From Lysobacter sp. BMK333-48F3 (GTDB lineage: Bacteria; Pseudomonadota; Gammaproteobacteria; Xanthomonadales; Xanthomonadaceae): 64,000 nt of DNA. Within the stretch, counting starts at the first letter, position 1. Each line of letters starts with the position of its first letter. Positions 54,842 through 62,918 of this stretch are shown here, in pieces. The stretch covers positions 1,798,001 to 1,862,000 of the forward strand of contig NZ_JAIHOO010000001.1 of the NCBI RefSeq assembly GCF_019733395.1. The letters are read 5' to 3'. The translations under genes and the position numbers were made by a program. The notes beneath the pieces were generated by a model. The model made no database searches and had not been told where the DNA came from. It was given only the letters and a program-made list of their open reading frames with translations.

Positions 54842-55323
54842 GTCACGAAGCCTCCGCCATGAACGCCTTCGCCCCGCCACCGCCCGCTGCCCGACTGCGC
54901 CGCCCCGCTGCGGCGCGGCGCGAGGCGATGCGGCGGTGCGCGGCGGAGCGCGCGGCGAGATGAAACGGCACACGGCCCGGGGCTAACGCTCCGGGCCGTG
55001 TCGCTTTCAGGGAACGAATTCCAAGCCGGGCGGCGCCACCCGCCCACCCCCGCCCGACGACGGCCCGCGGCCGCCGTCGCGGGAGCGGCTTGGCCGAAGA
55101 AATCCATGGCAAACGCGGCAAAGCGGCACCGGGCGGCACCGATACGAGACCGAAGAGTCCGGCGGCGCCAAGGCAAGCAGGCACGGCGACACAGGAGGAA
55201 GGACATCGCAGCGAGGCGGACCGCAGAGTCCGTCGCGCCACCGCCGCCGCATCCCGCGCACGGGACCGGCGCACCGCAGCAATGACCGGGGAGGGGCCAC
55301 CGCTTATGAGGAGTGCCTGTGTC
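54842..55323. terminator. Gap after glnA with one strong hairpin
   Basis: ACACGGCCCGG (54970-54980) pairs with CCGGGCCGTGT (54991-55001) around a 10-base loop and is followed by CGCTTTC: a likely glnA terminator. The rest (55002-55323) is very GC-rich with a GAGGAG ribosome site at 55308. I see no convincing second sigma-54 promoter or small gene. Confidence 0.6.
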
Positions 55324-56136
55324 ATGTCACGTATCACGATCGCCAGCACCGAACATCGTCCCACCCGTCGTGCCCGCACGGCGCGCGCGCACGCGCTCGC
55401 CCTGGCCGCGACGGCCGCCTTCGCCGCGCTGCTCGCGGCGCCCGCCCACGCCGGCGTAACCGGCTCGATCGCCCTGACCAGCGACTACCTGTTCCGCGGC
55501 GTATCGCAGACCGACCAGGATCCGGCCCTGCAGGGCGGCATCGAGTACGCCCACGACAGCGGCTTCTACGCCGGCGCCTGGGGCAGCAACGTCAGCTGGC
55601 TGTCCGACACGGTGGTGGTCGGCGACGACATCTCCAACAGCCTGGAGCTCGACGCCTATCTGGGCTATCGCGGCAAGGCCGGCGAGATCGTCTCCTACGA
55701 CGTCGGCGTGCTGACCTACTACTACCCGGGCGACTACCCCTCCGGCTTCAACAGCCCCAACACCACCGAGATCTACCTCGGCGGCACGGTGGCGCCCTCG
55801 GACACGGTCTCGGTCGGGCTGAAGTACTCCTATGCCGTCACCGACCTGTTCGGCTACGCCGACTCCGACGGCTCGTCCTACCTCGACGCCAACCTCAACT
55901 GGACCTTCCAGCCCGGCTGGACGCTCAACCTGCACGGCGGCAAGCAGTGGATCGAGCACAACCAGGACTTCGAGTACGTCGACTGGAAGCTCGGCGTGAC
56001 CAAGAGCTTCGACCACGGTTTCTCGGTCGCCGTCGCCTACAGCGGCACCGACGCCGAAGAGGCGCTGTACACCAACGCGCACGGCCATTTCCTCGCCGAC
56101 GACGCCTTCGCCCTGACCCTGACCAAGGCGTTCTGA
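55324..56136 (+). CDS. TorF-family putative porin
   Basis: 270 residues from ATG 55324. A long signal peptide (ARAHALALAATAAFAALLAAPAHA) is followed by an outer-membrane beta-barrel: SIALTSDYLFRGVSQTDQDP is the TorF family opening, with alternating strands and a C-terminal FALTLTKAF ending in Phe. Members of this family are commonly encoded with glnK-amtB and probably pass nitrogen compounds through the outer membrane. glnK starts 42 bases downstream. Confidence 0.9.
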   Translation: MSRITIASTEHRPTRRARTARAHALALAATAAFAALLAAPAHAGVTGSIALTSDYLFRGVSQTDQDPALQGGIEYAHDSGFYAGAWGSNVSWLSDTVVVGDDISNSLELDAYLGYRGKAGEIVSYDVGVLTYYYPGDYPSGFNSPNTTEIYLGGTVAPSDTVSVGLKYSYAVTDLFGYADSDGSSYLDANLNWTFQPGWTLNLHGGKQWIEHNQDFEYVDWKLGVTKSFDHGFSVAVAYSGTDAEEALYTNAHGHFLADDAFALTLTKAF

Positions 56137-56517
<381 letters not shown>

Positions 56518-56538
56518 CCCCTCACGCGAGATACGACC

Positions 56539-57924
56539 ATGAAGTACACGACGATCGAATCCCGCTCGCGCGAGCGGTCCCCCCATGCCTCGGCCCGCGC
56601 CTGGGCCCCGGCCGCGGCGCCGGCGTTGGCGCTGCTCGCCGCCGGCGCCGCGCGCGCCCAGGACGCGGCCGCCGCGGCCGCGCCGACGGTCGATAAGGGC
56701 GATGTGGCCTGGATGCTGACCTCGACCCTGCTGGTGCTGCTGATGACGGTGCCGGGCCTGGCCCTGTTCTACGGCGGCCTGGTGCGCTCCAAGAACGTGC
56801 TGTCGGTGCTGATGCAGGTGCTGGCGGTGTTCTCGCTGATCGTGCTGCTGTGGGTCAGCTACGGCTACTCGCTGGCCTTCGCCGGCGGCAACGCCTGGAT
56901 CGGCAGCTTCGACAAGCTGTTCCTCAAGGGCATCGACAAGACCTCGCTGGCGGCGACCTTCAGCGCCGGCGTGGCGTTGCCGGAATACGTGTTCGTGGCG
57001 TTCCAGTCGACCTTCGCCGGCATCACCGGCGCGCTGATCGTCGGCGCCTTCGCCGAACGGATCAAGTTCTCCGCGGTGCTGCTGTTCGCGGCGATCTGGT
57101 TCACCTTCGCCTATCTGCCGATCGCGCACATGGTCTGGTACGGGCCGGACGGCTTCCTGTTCGCCAAGGGCGCGATCGACTTCGCCGGCGGCACGGTGGT
57201 GCACATCAACGCCGGCATCGCCGGTCTGGTCGGCGCCTACTTCGTCGGCAAGCGGGTCGGCTACGGGCGCGAGGCGATCAAGCCGCACAACGTCGCCTAC
57301 ACCATGATCGGCGCTTCGCTGCTGTGGGTGGGCTGGTTCGGCTTCAACGCCGGCTCCAACCTGGAAGCGAACGCCGGCGCGGCCCTGGCCTTCCTCAACA
57401 CCTTGCTCGCCACCGCCGCCGCGGCGCTGGCCTGGAGTCTGGTCGAGGCGGTGATCAAGGGCAAGCCGTCGATGCTCGGCGGCGCTTCTGGCGTGGTTGC
57501 CGGGCTGGTCGCGGTGACCCCGGCCTGCGGCACGGTCGGGCCGTTCGGCGCGATCGCGATCGGCGCGATCGCCGGCGCGGCCTGCGTGTGGGGCGTGCAC
57601 GGCCTCAAGCGCCTGCTGCGCGCCGACGACGCGCTCGACGTGTTCGGCGTGCACGGCCTGGGCGGGATCATCGGCGCCCTGCTCACCGGCGTGTTCAGCG
57701 CGCCAGCGCTGGGCGGCTTCGGCCTCGGCGCCGGCAACGACAGCATCCTCGAGCAGGTCGGCGTGCAGGCGCTCAGCGTCGGCATCACCGTGGTCTGGTC
57801 GGGCCTGGTGTCGGTGTTCGCCTTCGTCCTGGTCAAGGCCGTCACCGGCCTGCGTGTGGCCGAAGAGGCCGAGCGCGAGGGCCTGGACATCACCAGCCAC
57901 GGCGAATCGGCGTACGAGAGCTGA
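56539..57924 (+). CDS. amtB: Ammonium transporter AmtB
   Basis: 461 residues with a cleavable signal (PALALLAAGAARAQ) and eleven membrane segments. The twin-histidine pore is present (GTVVHINAG and FGVHGLGG), as are the Phe gate (VAFQSTFAG) and GWFGFNAGSN. It conducts ammonium across the inner membrane and is controlled by GlnK. In related genomes ntrB-ntrC often follow; here a convergent caspase gene follows instead. Confidence 0.97.
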   Translation: MKYTTIESRSRERSPHASARAWAPAAAPALALLAAGAARAQDAAAAAAPTVDKGDVAWMLTSTLLVLLMTVPGLALFYGGLVRSKNVLSVLMQVLAVFSLIVLLWVSYGYSLAFAGGNAWIGSFDKLFLKGIDKTSLAATFSAGVALPEYVFVAFQSTFAGITGALIVGAFAERIKFSAVLLFAAIWFTFAYLPIAHMVWYGPDGFLFAKGAIDFAGGTVVHINAGIAGLVGAYFVGKRVGYGREAIKPHNVAYTMIGASLLWVGWFGFNAGSNLEANAGAALAFLNTLLATAAAALAWSLVEAVIKGKPSMLGGASGVVAGLVAVTPACGTVGPFGAIAIGAIAGAACVWGVHGLKRLLRADDALDVFGVHGLGGIIGALLTGVFSAPALGGFGLGAGNDSILEQVGVQALSVGITVVWSGLVSVFAFVLVKAVTGLRVAEEAEREGLDITSHGESAYES

Positions 57925-57931
57925 TCGCGCG

Positions 57932-57966
57932 GCGCGCCGGTCCGGCTTCGCGCCGGGCCGGCGCGC
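57932..57966. terminator. Bidirectional hairpin between amtB and the caspase gene
   Basis: A 15-base stem with one mismatch (57932-57946 with 57952-57966; loop TTCGC) fills the 42-base gap between the convergent stops and abuts the caspase stop codon. Confidence 0.6.
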
Positions 57967-59262
57967 TCAGTCGGTGGGGCAGGCGCGCAAGGCTTCGACC
58001 TGCTCGCGGCTGAGCCGGTCGGCGCCGTTCGCGCGCAGGCCGGGGCCGCCCAGCCAGGTGGTGGTCAGCACTTCCAACTGCAGCGGCTTGCGCCGGTAAT
58101 CGCGGAACGGAAGGATCGCCTGCAGGGCGACGCCGTGGTCGAGCAAGGCCAAGGCCAGGGTGCGGATCGCCGCGCCCGGCGTGTCCGGCCCGCAGGCGAT
58201 GGCGTTGGTGTGCAGGCGCTCGGGCAATTGGGCGCGGGTCTTGCGGTAGGGAATGCCGCTGCGGCTGAGCGCATCGTGGATCGTCGGGCCGTCGGCGATC
58301 TTCTGGTAATAGACCACGTCGATGCCGCGGAACACCGCCATCTCGGCGCGGTCGGGTTCGCCGAGCAAACGCGCCTGCGCGCCGCGGGTGCCGTCGCCGG
58401 CCGGCGCGCGCGCGCGGATCGGCGCCGTGGCCTGCATGCCGCTGGGCTTGAACAGCACGTCGCCCTGCTGGAATTCCTTCAGCGTCGAGGAGCCGTATTG
58501 CGGCGTCTGCCGGCCGAGCCGGGTGATCTCGGCCTTGAGCCAGTAACCCAGTTCGTTGCCGGTGACGATGCCGTCGGGGTAGGTGTCGGCGGCGCCGGCG
58601 ATGCCCTCGATGAACTTGACCGCGAAATCGCTGCGCGCCGGCACTTGGTCGCTGGCGCTGCCGGAACTGATGAACTGGCGCACCGCCTTGTCGGCGTTGT
58701 TGAGGAACAGCTCGCCCGGCCGCAGGTTGGCGCGGGTCAGGAACACCGCGCCGGAGAAGCAGCTGTCGAACACCATCATCACGTGCTTGGCCGACGACTG
58801 CTTGGACCAGTTGGAGATGTCCTCCAGGCTGACCATGTGATCGAGAAAGCCGGGCTCGCCTTCCAGCGGATTGTCGACCGGCAGGACGAAGCCGGTGAAA
58901 CGGCGGTCGGTATGGCCGTGCGCGGCGACGAACAGCAGCAGACGGGTGTCGCGTGGCACCGGTTGGTAGAGGAAGGCGCGGATGCGCTGGCCGAGTTCGG
59001 CGCCGCCCAGGTCGGCGACCAGATCGACCTGGTCGAAGCCTTGCTGCAACAGCGCGTCGCGCAGGTTGCTGGTTTCTTCCGGCACGGTTTCCAGCGCCGA
59101 CCAGGGGCGGTAGCGCGACTGGCCGATCACCAGCGCGCGGCTATGGCCGTAGACGGTGACCTCGCCGGTGGTCGAGGCCACGGTCAACTCGCCGGCCTGC
59201 GCCGGCGCGGCCGCCAGCAGCAGCGCCAGCCAGCCCGACCGCAGCAGCGCGCGCGCGTTCAC
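57967..59262 (-). CDS. Secreted caspase-like (C14) peptidase
   Basis: 431 residues with a Sec signal (WLALLLAAAPAQA). The p20-like domain (residues about 38-270) has the catalytic dyad intact: His in LLLFVAAHGHTD and Cys in VMMVFDSCFSGA. YGHSRALVIGQSRYRPWS is the usual first strand. The C-terminal ~160 residues match no domain I know (FRGIDVVYYQKIADGPTIHD, LALALLDHGVALQAILPF). It is last in an operon after an M23 peptidase (9-base gap) and an unknown secreted protein. Substrate and location (periplasm or outside) are unknown. Confidence 0.88.
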   Translation of the reverse strand: MNARALLRSGWLALLLAAAPAQAGELTVASTTGEVTVYGHSRALVIGQSRYRPWSALETVPEETSNLRDALLQQGFDQVDLVADLGGAELGQRIRAFLYQPVPRDTRLLLFVAAHGHTDRRFTGFVLPVDNPLEGEPGFLDHMVSLEDISNWSKQSSAKHVMMVFDSCFSGAVFLTRANLRPGELFLNNADKAVRQFISSGSASDQVPARSDFAVKFIEGIAGAADTYPDGIVTGNELGYWLKAEITRLGRQTPQYGSSTLKEFQQGDVLFKPSGMQATAPIRARAPAGDGTRGAQARLLGEPDRAEMAVFRGIDVVYYQKIADGPTIHDALSRSGIPYRKTRAQLPERLHTNAIACGPDTPGAAIRTLALALLDHGVALQAILPFRDYRRKPLQLEVLTTTWLGGPGLRANGADRLSREQVEALRACPTD

Positions 59263-59271
59263 GGCCGCGTC

Positions 59272-59955
59272 TCAGGGCCGTCCGGCCAACAGCCGTTCGT
59301 AGGCGGCGCGCAGGCTGCTGTACGGCGGCACGAACAGCACCTGGCCGCGGCCGCCGACGCGCACGCTGTCCTTGATGTCGAAGTGCAGGTGGATGGTGGT
59401 CGCGGCGCCGCCGAAGTCGTTGGACACCTTGCCGATGCGCGCGCCGCGCGCGACCGCGTCGCCGCGGCGCACCGCCAGGTCGCCCATTTCCAGATGCAGA
59501 TAGCGGTAGACGGTGCCGGCCGGGGTTTGCAGGCTGACGCTGTACTTGCCGATCTGGACGATCTTGCCGGCCTCGGCCGCGACCGCCCAATGCTGGCCGG
59601 CCTTGCAGGTGGCCGGGCGGATGTCCTGGCCCTGATGGCCCTGGCCCGAGGGGCACAGCGGCATGCCCCAACTGCGCGACTCGCAGAAGTTGTCGCGCCA
59701 GGGATAGCTGTAGTTGGCGCGGTCGCATTGCCCGCCGGCCGGCCCCTTGCTGCCGCCCTTGCGCCACACTTGCGAGTTCAGGAACGCCGGCGCCTTCTCG
59801 ATCGGAAAGCGGATGTCGCGCAGGTAGACGTTGCCGTCGGCGACCCCGCGGCCGGAGCCGGCTTCGAGTTGGCCGGGCGGCGAAAACGCCGGCTCGTCCT
59901 GGGCCCACGCGGCCGCGCTGGCCAGCCAGGCGGCGAGGATCAGCCATCGTTTCAT
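59272..59955 (-). CDS. M23 family metallopeptidase
   Basis: 227 residues with a signal peptide (ILAAWLASAAAWA). The LytM zinc site is complete: HQGQD (H-x3-D), the middle His in YRYLHLEMG, and HLHFD (HxH). M23 enzymes cut peptidoglycan cross-bridges or related peptides. Before the domain lies a Cys/Trp-rich stretch (SYPWRDNFCESRSWGMPLC), probably disulfide-bonded. Its ATG overlaps the stop of the upstream unknown gene (ATGA). Caspase and M23 are thus coupled in one operon. Confidence 0.92.
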   Translation of the reverse strand: MKRWLILAAWLASAAAWAQDEPAFSPPGQLEAGSGRGVADGNVYLRDIRFPIEKAPAFLNSQVWRKGGSKGPAGGQCDRANYSYPWRDNFCESRSWGMPLCPSGQGHQGQDIRPATCKAGQHWAVAAEAGKIVQIGKYSVSLQTPAGTVYRYLHLEMGDLAVRRGDAVARGARIGKVSNDFGGAATTIHLHFDIKDSVRVGGRGQVLFVPPYSSLRAAYERLLAGRP

Positions 59956-60536
59956 CGTGCCCGCCCTCCGACCGCGACCAGGCTCTCGGCGATCTTGCGC
60001 AGGAATTCGTCCTTGCGGCAGCGCGCGTCGTCGAGTTCGTCGCAGGCCAGCCGCAACACGTACGACGCGCCGTAGCGCAGGAAGCTCAGGTCGGCGCCGT
60101 ACTCGTAACTCTCGAACACGTAGGCCGGCGCGTCGCTGGCCAGCAGCCCGGCGATCGGCGCGTCTTCGGCCACCGCCAGCGCCGAGGCCGCGCCCAGCAC
60201 CACCAGGTCGGCGCCGTCGAGCGGATAGTCCGCGGCGTAGGCGCGGCCCTGCTCGATCAGCGACGGCGCCGCGCGCACCGAGTCCTGGTCCGGCACCAGC
60301 ACCGGCAGGGCGATGCGGTCCAGGGTCTGCTGCAGGGCCGGCGCGGAGCGCAACTGGGCGACGGTGGCGCGGTCGCCGCTGTCGGCGCCGGGACCGTCGG
60401 CGGCGCGGATGTCGGCCTGCGCCTGCGGCCAGTCGATCTTCGCCTCGACCCGCTCGGCGGCGCCGGCCGGCGCCAGCGCCGACACGGCCAGCCCCAGCAC
60501 CGGCAAAAACAGCATCAGCCATCGCGGTTCGGCCAT
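59952..60536 (-). CDS. Hypothetical secreted protein, first gene of the M23-caspase operon
   Basis: 194 residues with a signal peptide (LMLFLPVLGLAVSALAPAGA). The mature part has a strand-rich centre (IALPVLVPDQDSVRAAPSL, DGADLVVLGAASALAVAED) and two cysteines (LACDELDDARC) near the end. An aromatic segment reads YVFESYEYGADLSFLRYGASY. I do not recognise the family. The ATGA overlap with the M23 gene implies equal amounts; an inhibitor, chaperone or substrate of the peptidases is possible. Confidence 0.75.
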   Translation of the reverse strand: MAEPRWLMLFLPVLGLAVSALAPAGAAERVEAKIDWPQAQADIRAADGPGADSGDRATVAQLRSAPALQQTLDRIALPVLVPDQDSVRAAPSLIEQGRAYAADYPLDGADLVVLGAASALAVAEDAPIAGLLASDAPAYVFESYEYGADLSFLRYGASYVLRLACDELDDARCRKDEFLRKIAESLVAVGGRAR

Positions 60537-61086
60537 GAAACGCACTCCGGTTCGGGCGGGCGAGCGCTCGCGCCGCGCTTCGGCGACGCGCGCGCGGGGA
60601 CACATCGCGTGGAACGGGCCTTGGGCCGGCACGTGAATCCGGCCGCGCACCGCCGCGCTGGCGCGGCGTGCGCGATCCCTGGCTCCGCCATGCCGCCGAG
60701 GCGTCGTCGATGCCGACGCCTGTGACGGCTCTTCCAAAATCAACGCAAGTCCGGCGCCGGCCCGGACATCGGCGCGCCCACCCCACTCTCGGTTGTGGCG
60801 TGGGCGCGCGCCGGATTGCGGCGCTTGCGCACGCGGCCAATCCGGCGTTGGGCGTTATCGCAATTCCCATGCCAAGCCACGGAACCGATGTGACGAATAG
60901 TCGTTTAGTCGTTGTCGAATAAATATTCCTGCCTAGGCTGCCTAGCCCGGATGCATAGCGCTGCATCCGCCACGACGTCCGGACGCAATCGCGGAAGGCA
61001 GCCGTATCCCCATCGTCGATCGCGAGAGAACCAGGACGGTTCGCCGCATTCCTGCGGCCAAACGAAACCTCACGGGAGTTTCGCCA
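60537..61086. promoter_or_regulatory. Divergent promoter region before the S8 protease
   Basis: 550 bases without a gene. The part next to the unknown gene is GC-rich. From about 60885 to 60930 it is distinctly AT-richer, with AGTCGTT repeated (60898-60904 and 60907-60913) and GAATAAATATTCC (60917-60929), a likely promoter for the protease. GCCTAGGCTGCCTAGCC (60931-60947) is an imperfect palindrome. Confidence 0.45.
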
Positions 61087-62454
61087 ATGTCTCAGCAATC
61101 CAAGCGCAATCTCCGCCGCCACGCGCTGGCGGCCGCCACCCTCGCCATCGTCGCCGCGCCCGGCTTCGCCGCCGAACGCGTCAACCTGAGCAGCCTCGAT
61201 CCGGATCGTCCGGTCGAGGGCTTCATCGTCGCCTACAAGTCCGGCTCGCCGGGCAAGGCCGCCGACTTCCAGCATCGCCTCGATCGCGCCGTCGGCGCGC
61301 TCGGCAAGAAGAGCCTGAGCATCAAGCACGCGCGCTCGGTATCGACCGGCGCCGAACTGGTCGAAACCAGCCGTCCGCTCGACGTCGCCGAAGCGACCAC
61401 GCTGATGCAGCACATCGCCGCCGACCCGAACGTCGAATACGTCGAGCCGAACTCGATCTTCCATCCGGCGCTGACGCCGAACGACACCAGCTATCCCTCG
61501 CAGTGGGGCCTGCACGGCACCTGGGGCATCCGCGCCAACACCGGCTGGGACAACGGCTATCAGGGCCAGGGCGAAATCATCGCTGTGCTCGACACCGGCA
61601 TCACCAACCATCCCGACCTGGTCGCCAACCTGACCTCGCCGCGCGGCTACGACTTCATCACCAACGCCACCACCGCCAACGACGGCGGCGGCCGCGACAG
61701 CGACCCCAGCGATCCGGGCGACTGGTGCTCGCCGAACCCGTCCAGCTGGCACGGCACCCACGTCACCGGCATCGCCGCGGCAGTCACCAACAACGCCACC
61801 GGCGTCGCCGGCACCGCGTTCCGCGCCAAGGTGCTGTCGGCGCGCGTGCTCGGCAAGTGCGGCGGCACCCTGGTCGACATCGCCGATGCGATCACCTGGG
61901 CCTCGGGCGGCACCGTCGCCGGCGTGCCGGCGGTGGGCGTCAACAAGGCCGGGGTGATCAACCTCAGCCTCGGCGGCGGCGGCGCTTGCAGCTCGACCTT
62001 CCAGAACGCGATCAACGGCGCGGTGTCGCGCGGCACCACGGTGGTGGTCGCGGCCGGCAACAGCAACGCCGACGCGCGCAACTTCCAGCCGGCCAGCTGC
62101 GCCAACGTCATCACCGTCGGCGCGACCACCTCCAACGGCGTGCGCGCCAGCTTCTCCAACCACGGTCCGGCGGTGGACGTCGCCGCGCCGGGCGCGAGCA
62201 TCCTGTCGACCTTGAACAGCGGCGCCACCACTCCGGGCGCGGCCAGCTACGCCAACTACAGCGGCACCTCGATGGCGGCGCCGTTCGTCGCCGGCATCGT
62301 CGCGCTGATGCGCTCCAAGCCCGCGGCGGCGCCGTCGCCGGCCGGGATCGAGTCCATCATCAAGGCCAACATCACGCCGTTCCCGGTCGCGCAGGTGCCG
62401 ACCATCGGTACCGGCATCGCCAATGCCGACGCGGCGACCGACGCCACGCCGTAA
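61087..62454 (+). CDS. Secreted subtilisin-like serine protease (S8)
   Basis: 455 residues: signal peptide (LAAATLAIVAAPGFAA), an I9-like propeptide to about residue 130 (VEGFIVAYKSG, NVEYVEPNSIFHP), then the catalytic domain. The triad is Asp169 (AVLDTGI), His222 (HGTHVTGIAA) and Ser395 (SGTSMAAPFVAG). It ends soon after the domain without a P-domain or autotransporter, so it is exported by the type II route as in Lysobacter extracellular proteases. Cys pairs (GDWCSPN, GKCGG; GACSS, ASCAN) fit stabilising disulfides. Confidence 0.95.
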   Translation: MSQQSKRNLRRHALAAATLAIVAAPGFAAERVNLSSLDPDRPVEGFIVAYKSGSPGKAADFQHRLDRAVGALGKKSLSIKHARSVSTGAELVETSRPLDVAEATTLMQHIAADPNVEYVEPNSIFHPALTPNDTSYPSQWGLHGTWGIRANTGWDNGYQGQGEIIAVLDTGITNHPDLVANLTSPRGYDFITNATTANDGGGRDSDPSDPGDWCSPNPSSWHGTHVTGIAAAVTNNATGVAGTAFRAKVLSARVLGKCGGTLVDIADAITWASGGTVAGVPAVGVNKAGVINLSLGGGGACSSTFQNAINGAVSRGTTVVVAAGNSNADARNFQPASCANVITVGATTSNGVRASFSNHGPAVDVAAPGASILSTLNSGATTPGAASYANYSGTSMAAPFVAGIVALMRSKPAAAPSPAGIESIIKANITPFPVAQVPTIGTGIANADAATDATP

Positions 62455-62480
62455 GCGATCGTCCGTTGCCACCGTTGCAT

Positions 62481-62510
62481 CGCGAGCCCCGGCTGCGGCC
62501 GGGGTTCGCG
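62481..62510 (+). terminator. Terminator-like hairpin after the S8 protease
   Basis: CGCGAGCCCCGGC (62481-62493), loop TGCG, GCCGGGGTTCGCG (62498-62510): 12 of 13 pairs, 27 bases after the stop, with weak T content beyond. Confidence 0.5.
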
Positions 62511-62654
62511 CTTGCGCCCGCGCGCCTGCGCGACTCGCGCGGACGCATGATGCACTGCGCCATGCAGTGGTCGCGCCGGCACATCTACTGGCCGACGACG
62601 CACACTCGAAACCGATTCGACTTTGGTCGAACCCGAGCCGTCGGCGAGCGCGTC

Positions 62655-62706
62655 TGTAACCGCTTACGCCGAGCCCGTACAAGCGCTTGCGTGATTGCAG
62701 TCACGC
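62655..62706. promoter_or_regulatory. Cluster of palindromes: two cre-like LacI sites and a Clp-like site
   Basis: TGTAACCGCTTACG (62655-62668) fits the LacI/CcpA-type TGTAA-NCGN-TTACA. CAAGCGCTTG (62680-62689) is a second perfect dyad with the same CG centre. GCGTGA-TTGCAG-TCACGC (62689-62706) has the GTGA-N6-TCAC form of CRP/Clp sites. All lie 213-264 bases before the TonB receptor start. Confidence 0.5.
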
Positions 62707-62790
62707 TCGCCGGCGCCGGCGATGCCGCACGCGTCACGCAACGGTTGCCGCCCGCAACCATGCTGCGCCGCCACATCGTGTCCGCGAAAT

Positions 62791-62804
62791 TGACAGCGCT
62801 GTCA
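62791..62804. promoter_or_regulatory. NagR-like palindrome before the TonB receptor
   Basis: TGACAGCGCTGTCA is a perfect 14-base dyad, 114 bases before the receptor ATG. It has the same TGACA-NCGN-TGTCA pattern as the operator at 42818, suggesting a shared LacI-type regulator. Confidence 0.6.
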
Positions 62805-62918
62805 TAGTCGGGCTACATCGGCCGCGCATCGTCGTCCGCGGCGACGGGCCCGGCCCGGAACCGCGCGCACCACAGACCACAGCAGCGGCCGCCGGCCGAC
62901 CCGGGGAGGGATGTTCTG

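Noticed and set aside
54998..55285. 95-codon basic Arg/Pro/Ala-rich frame after glnA
   Set aside because: No ribosome site, composition expected from GC-rich non-coding DNA, and it overlaps the terminator hairpin.
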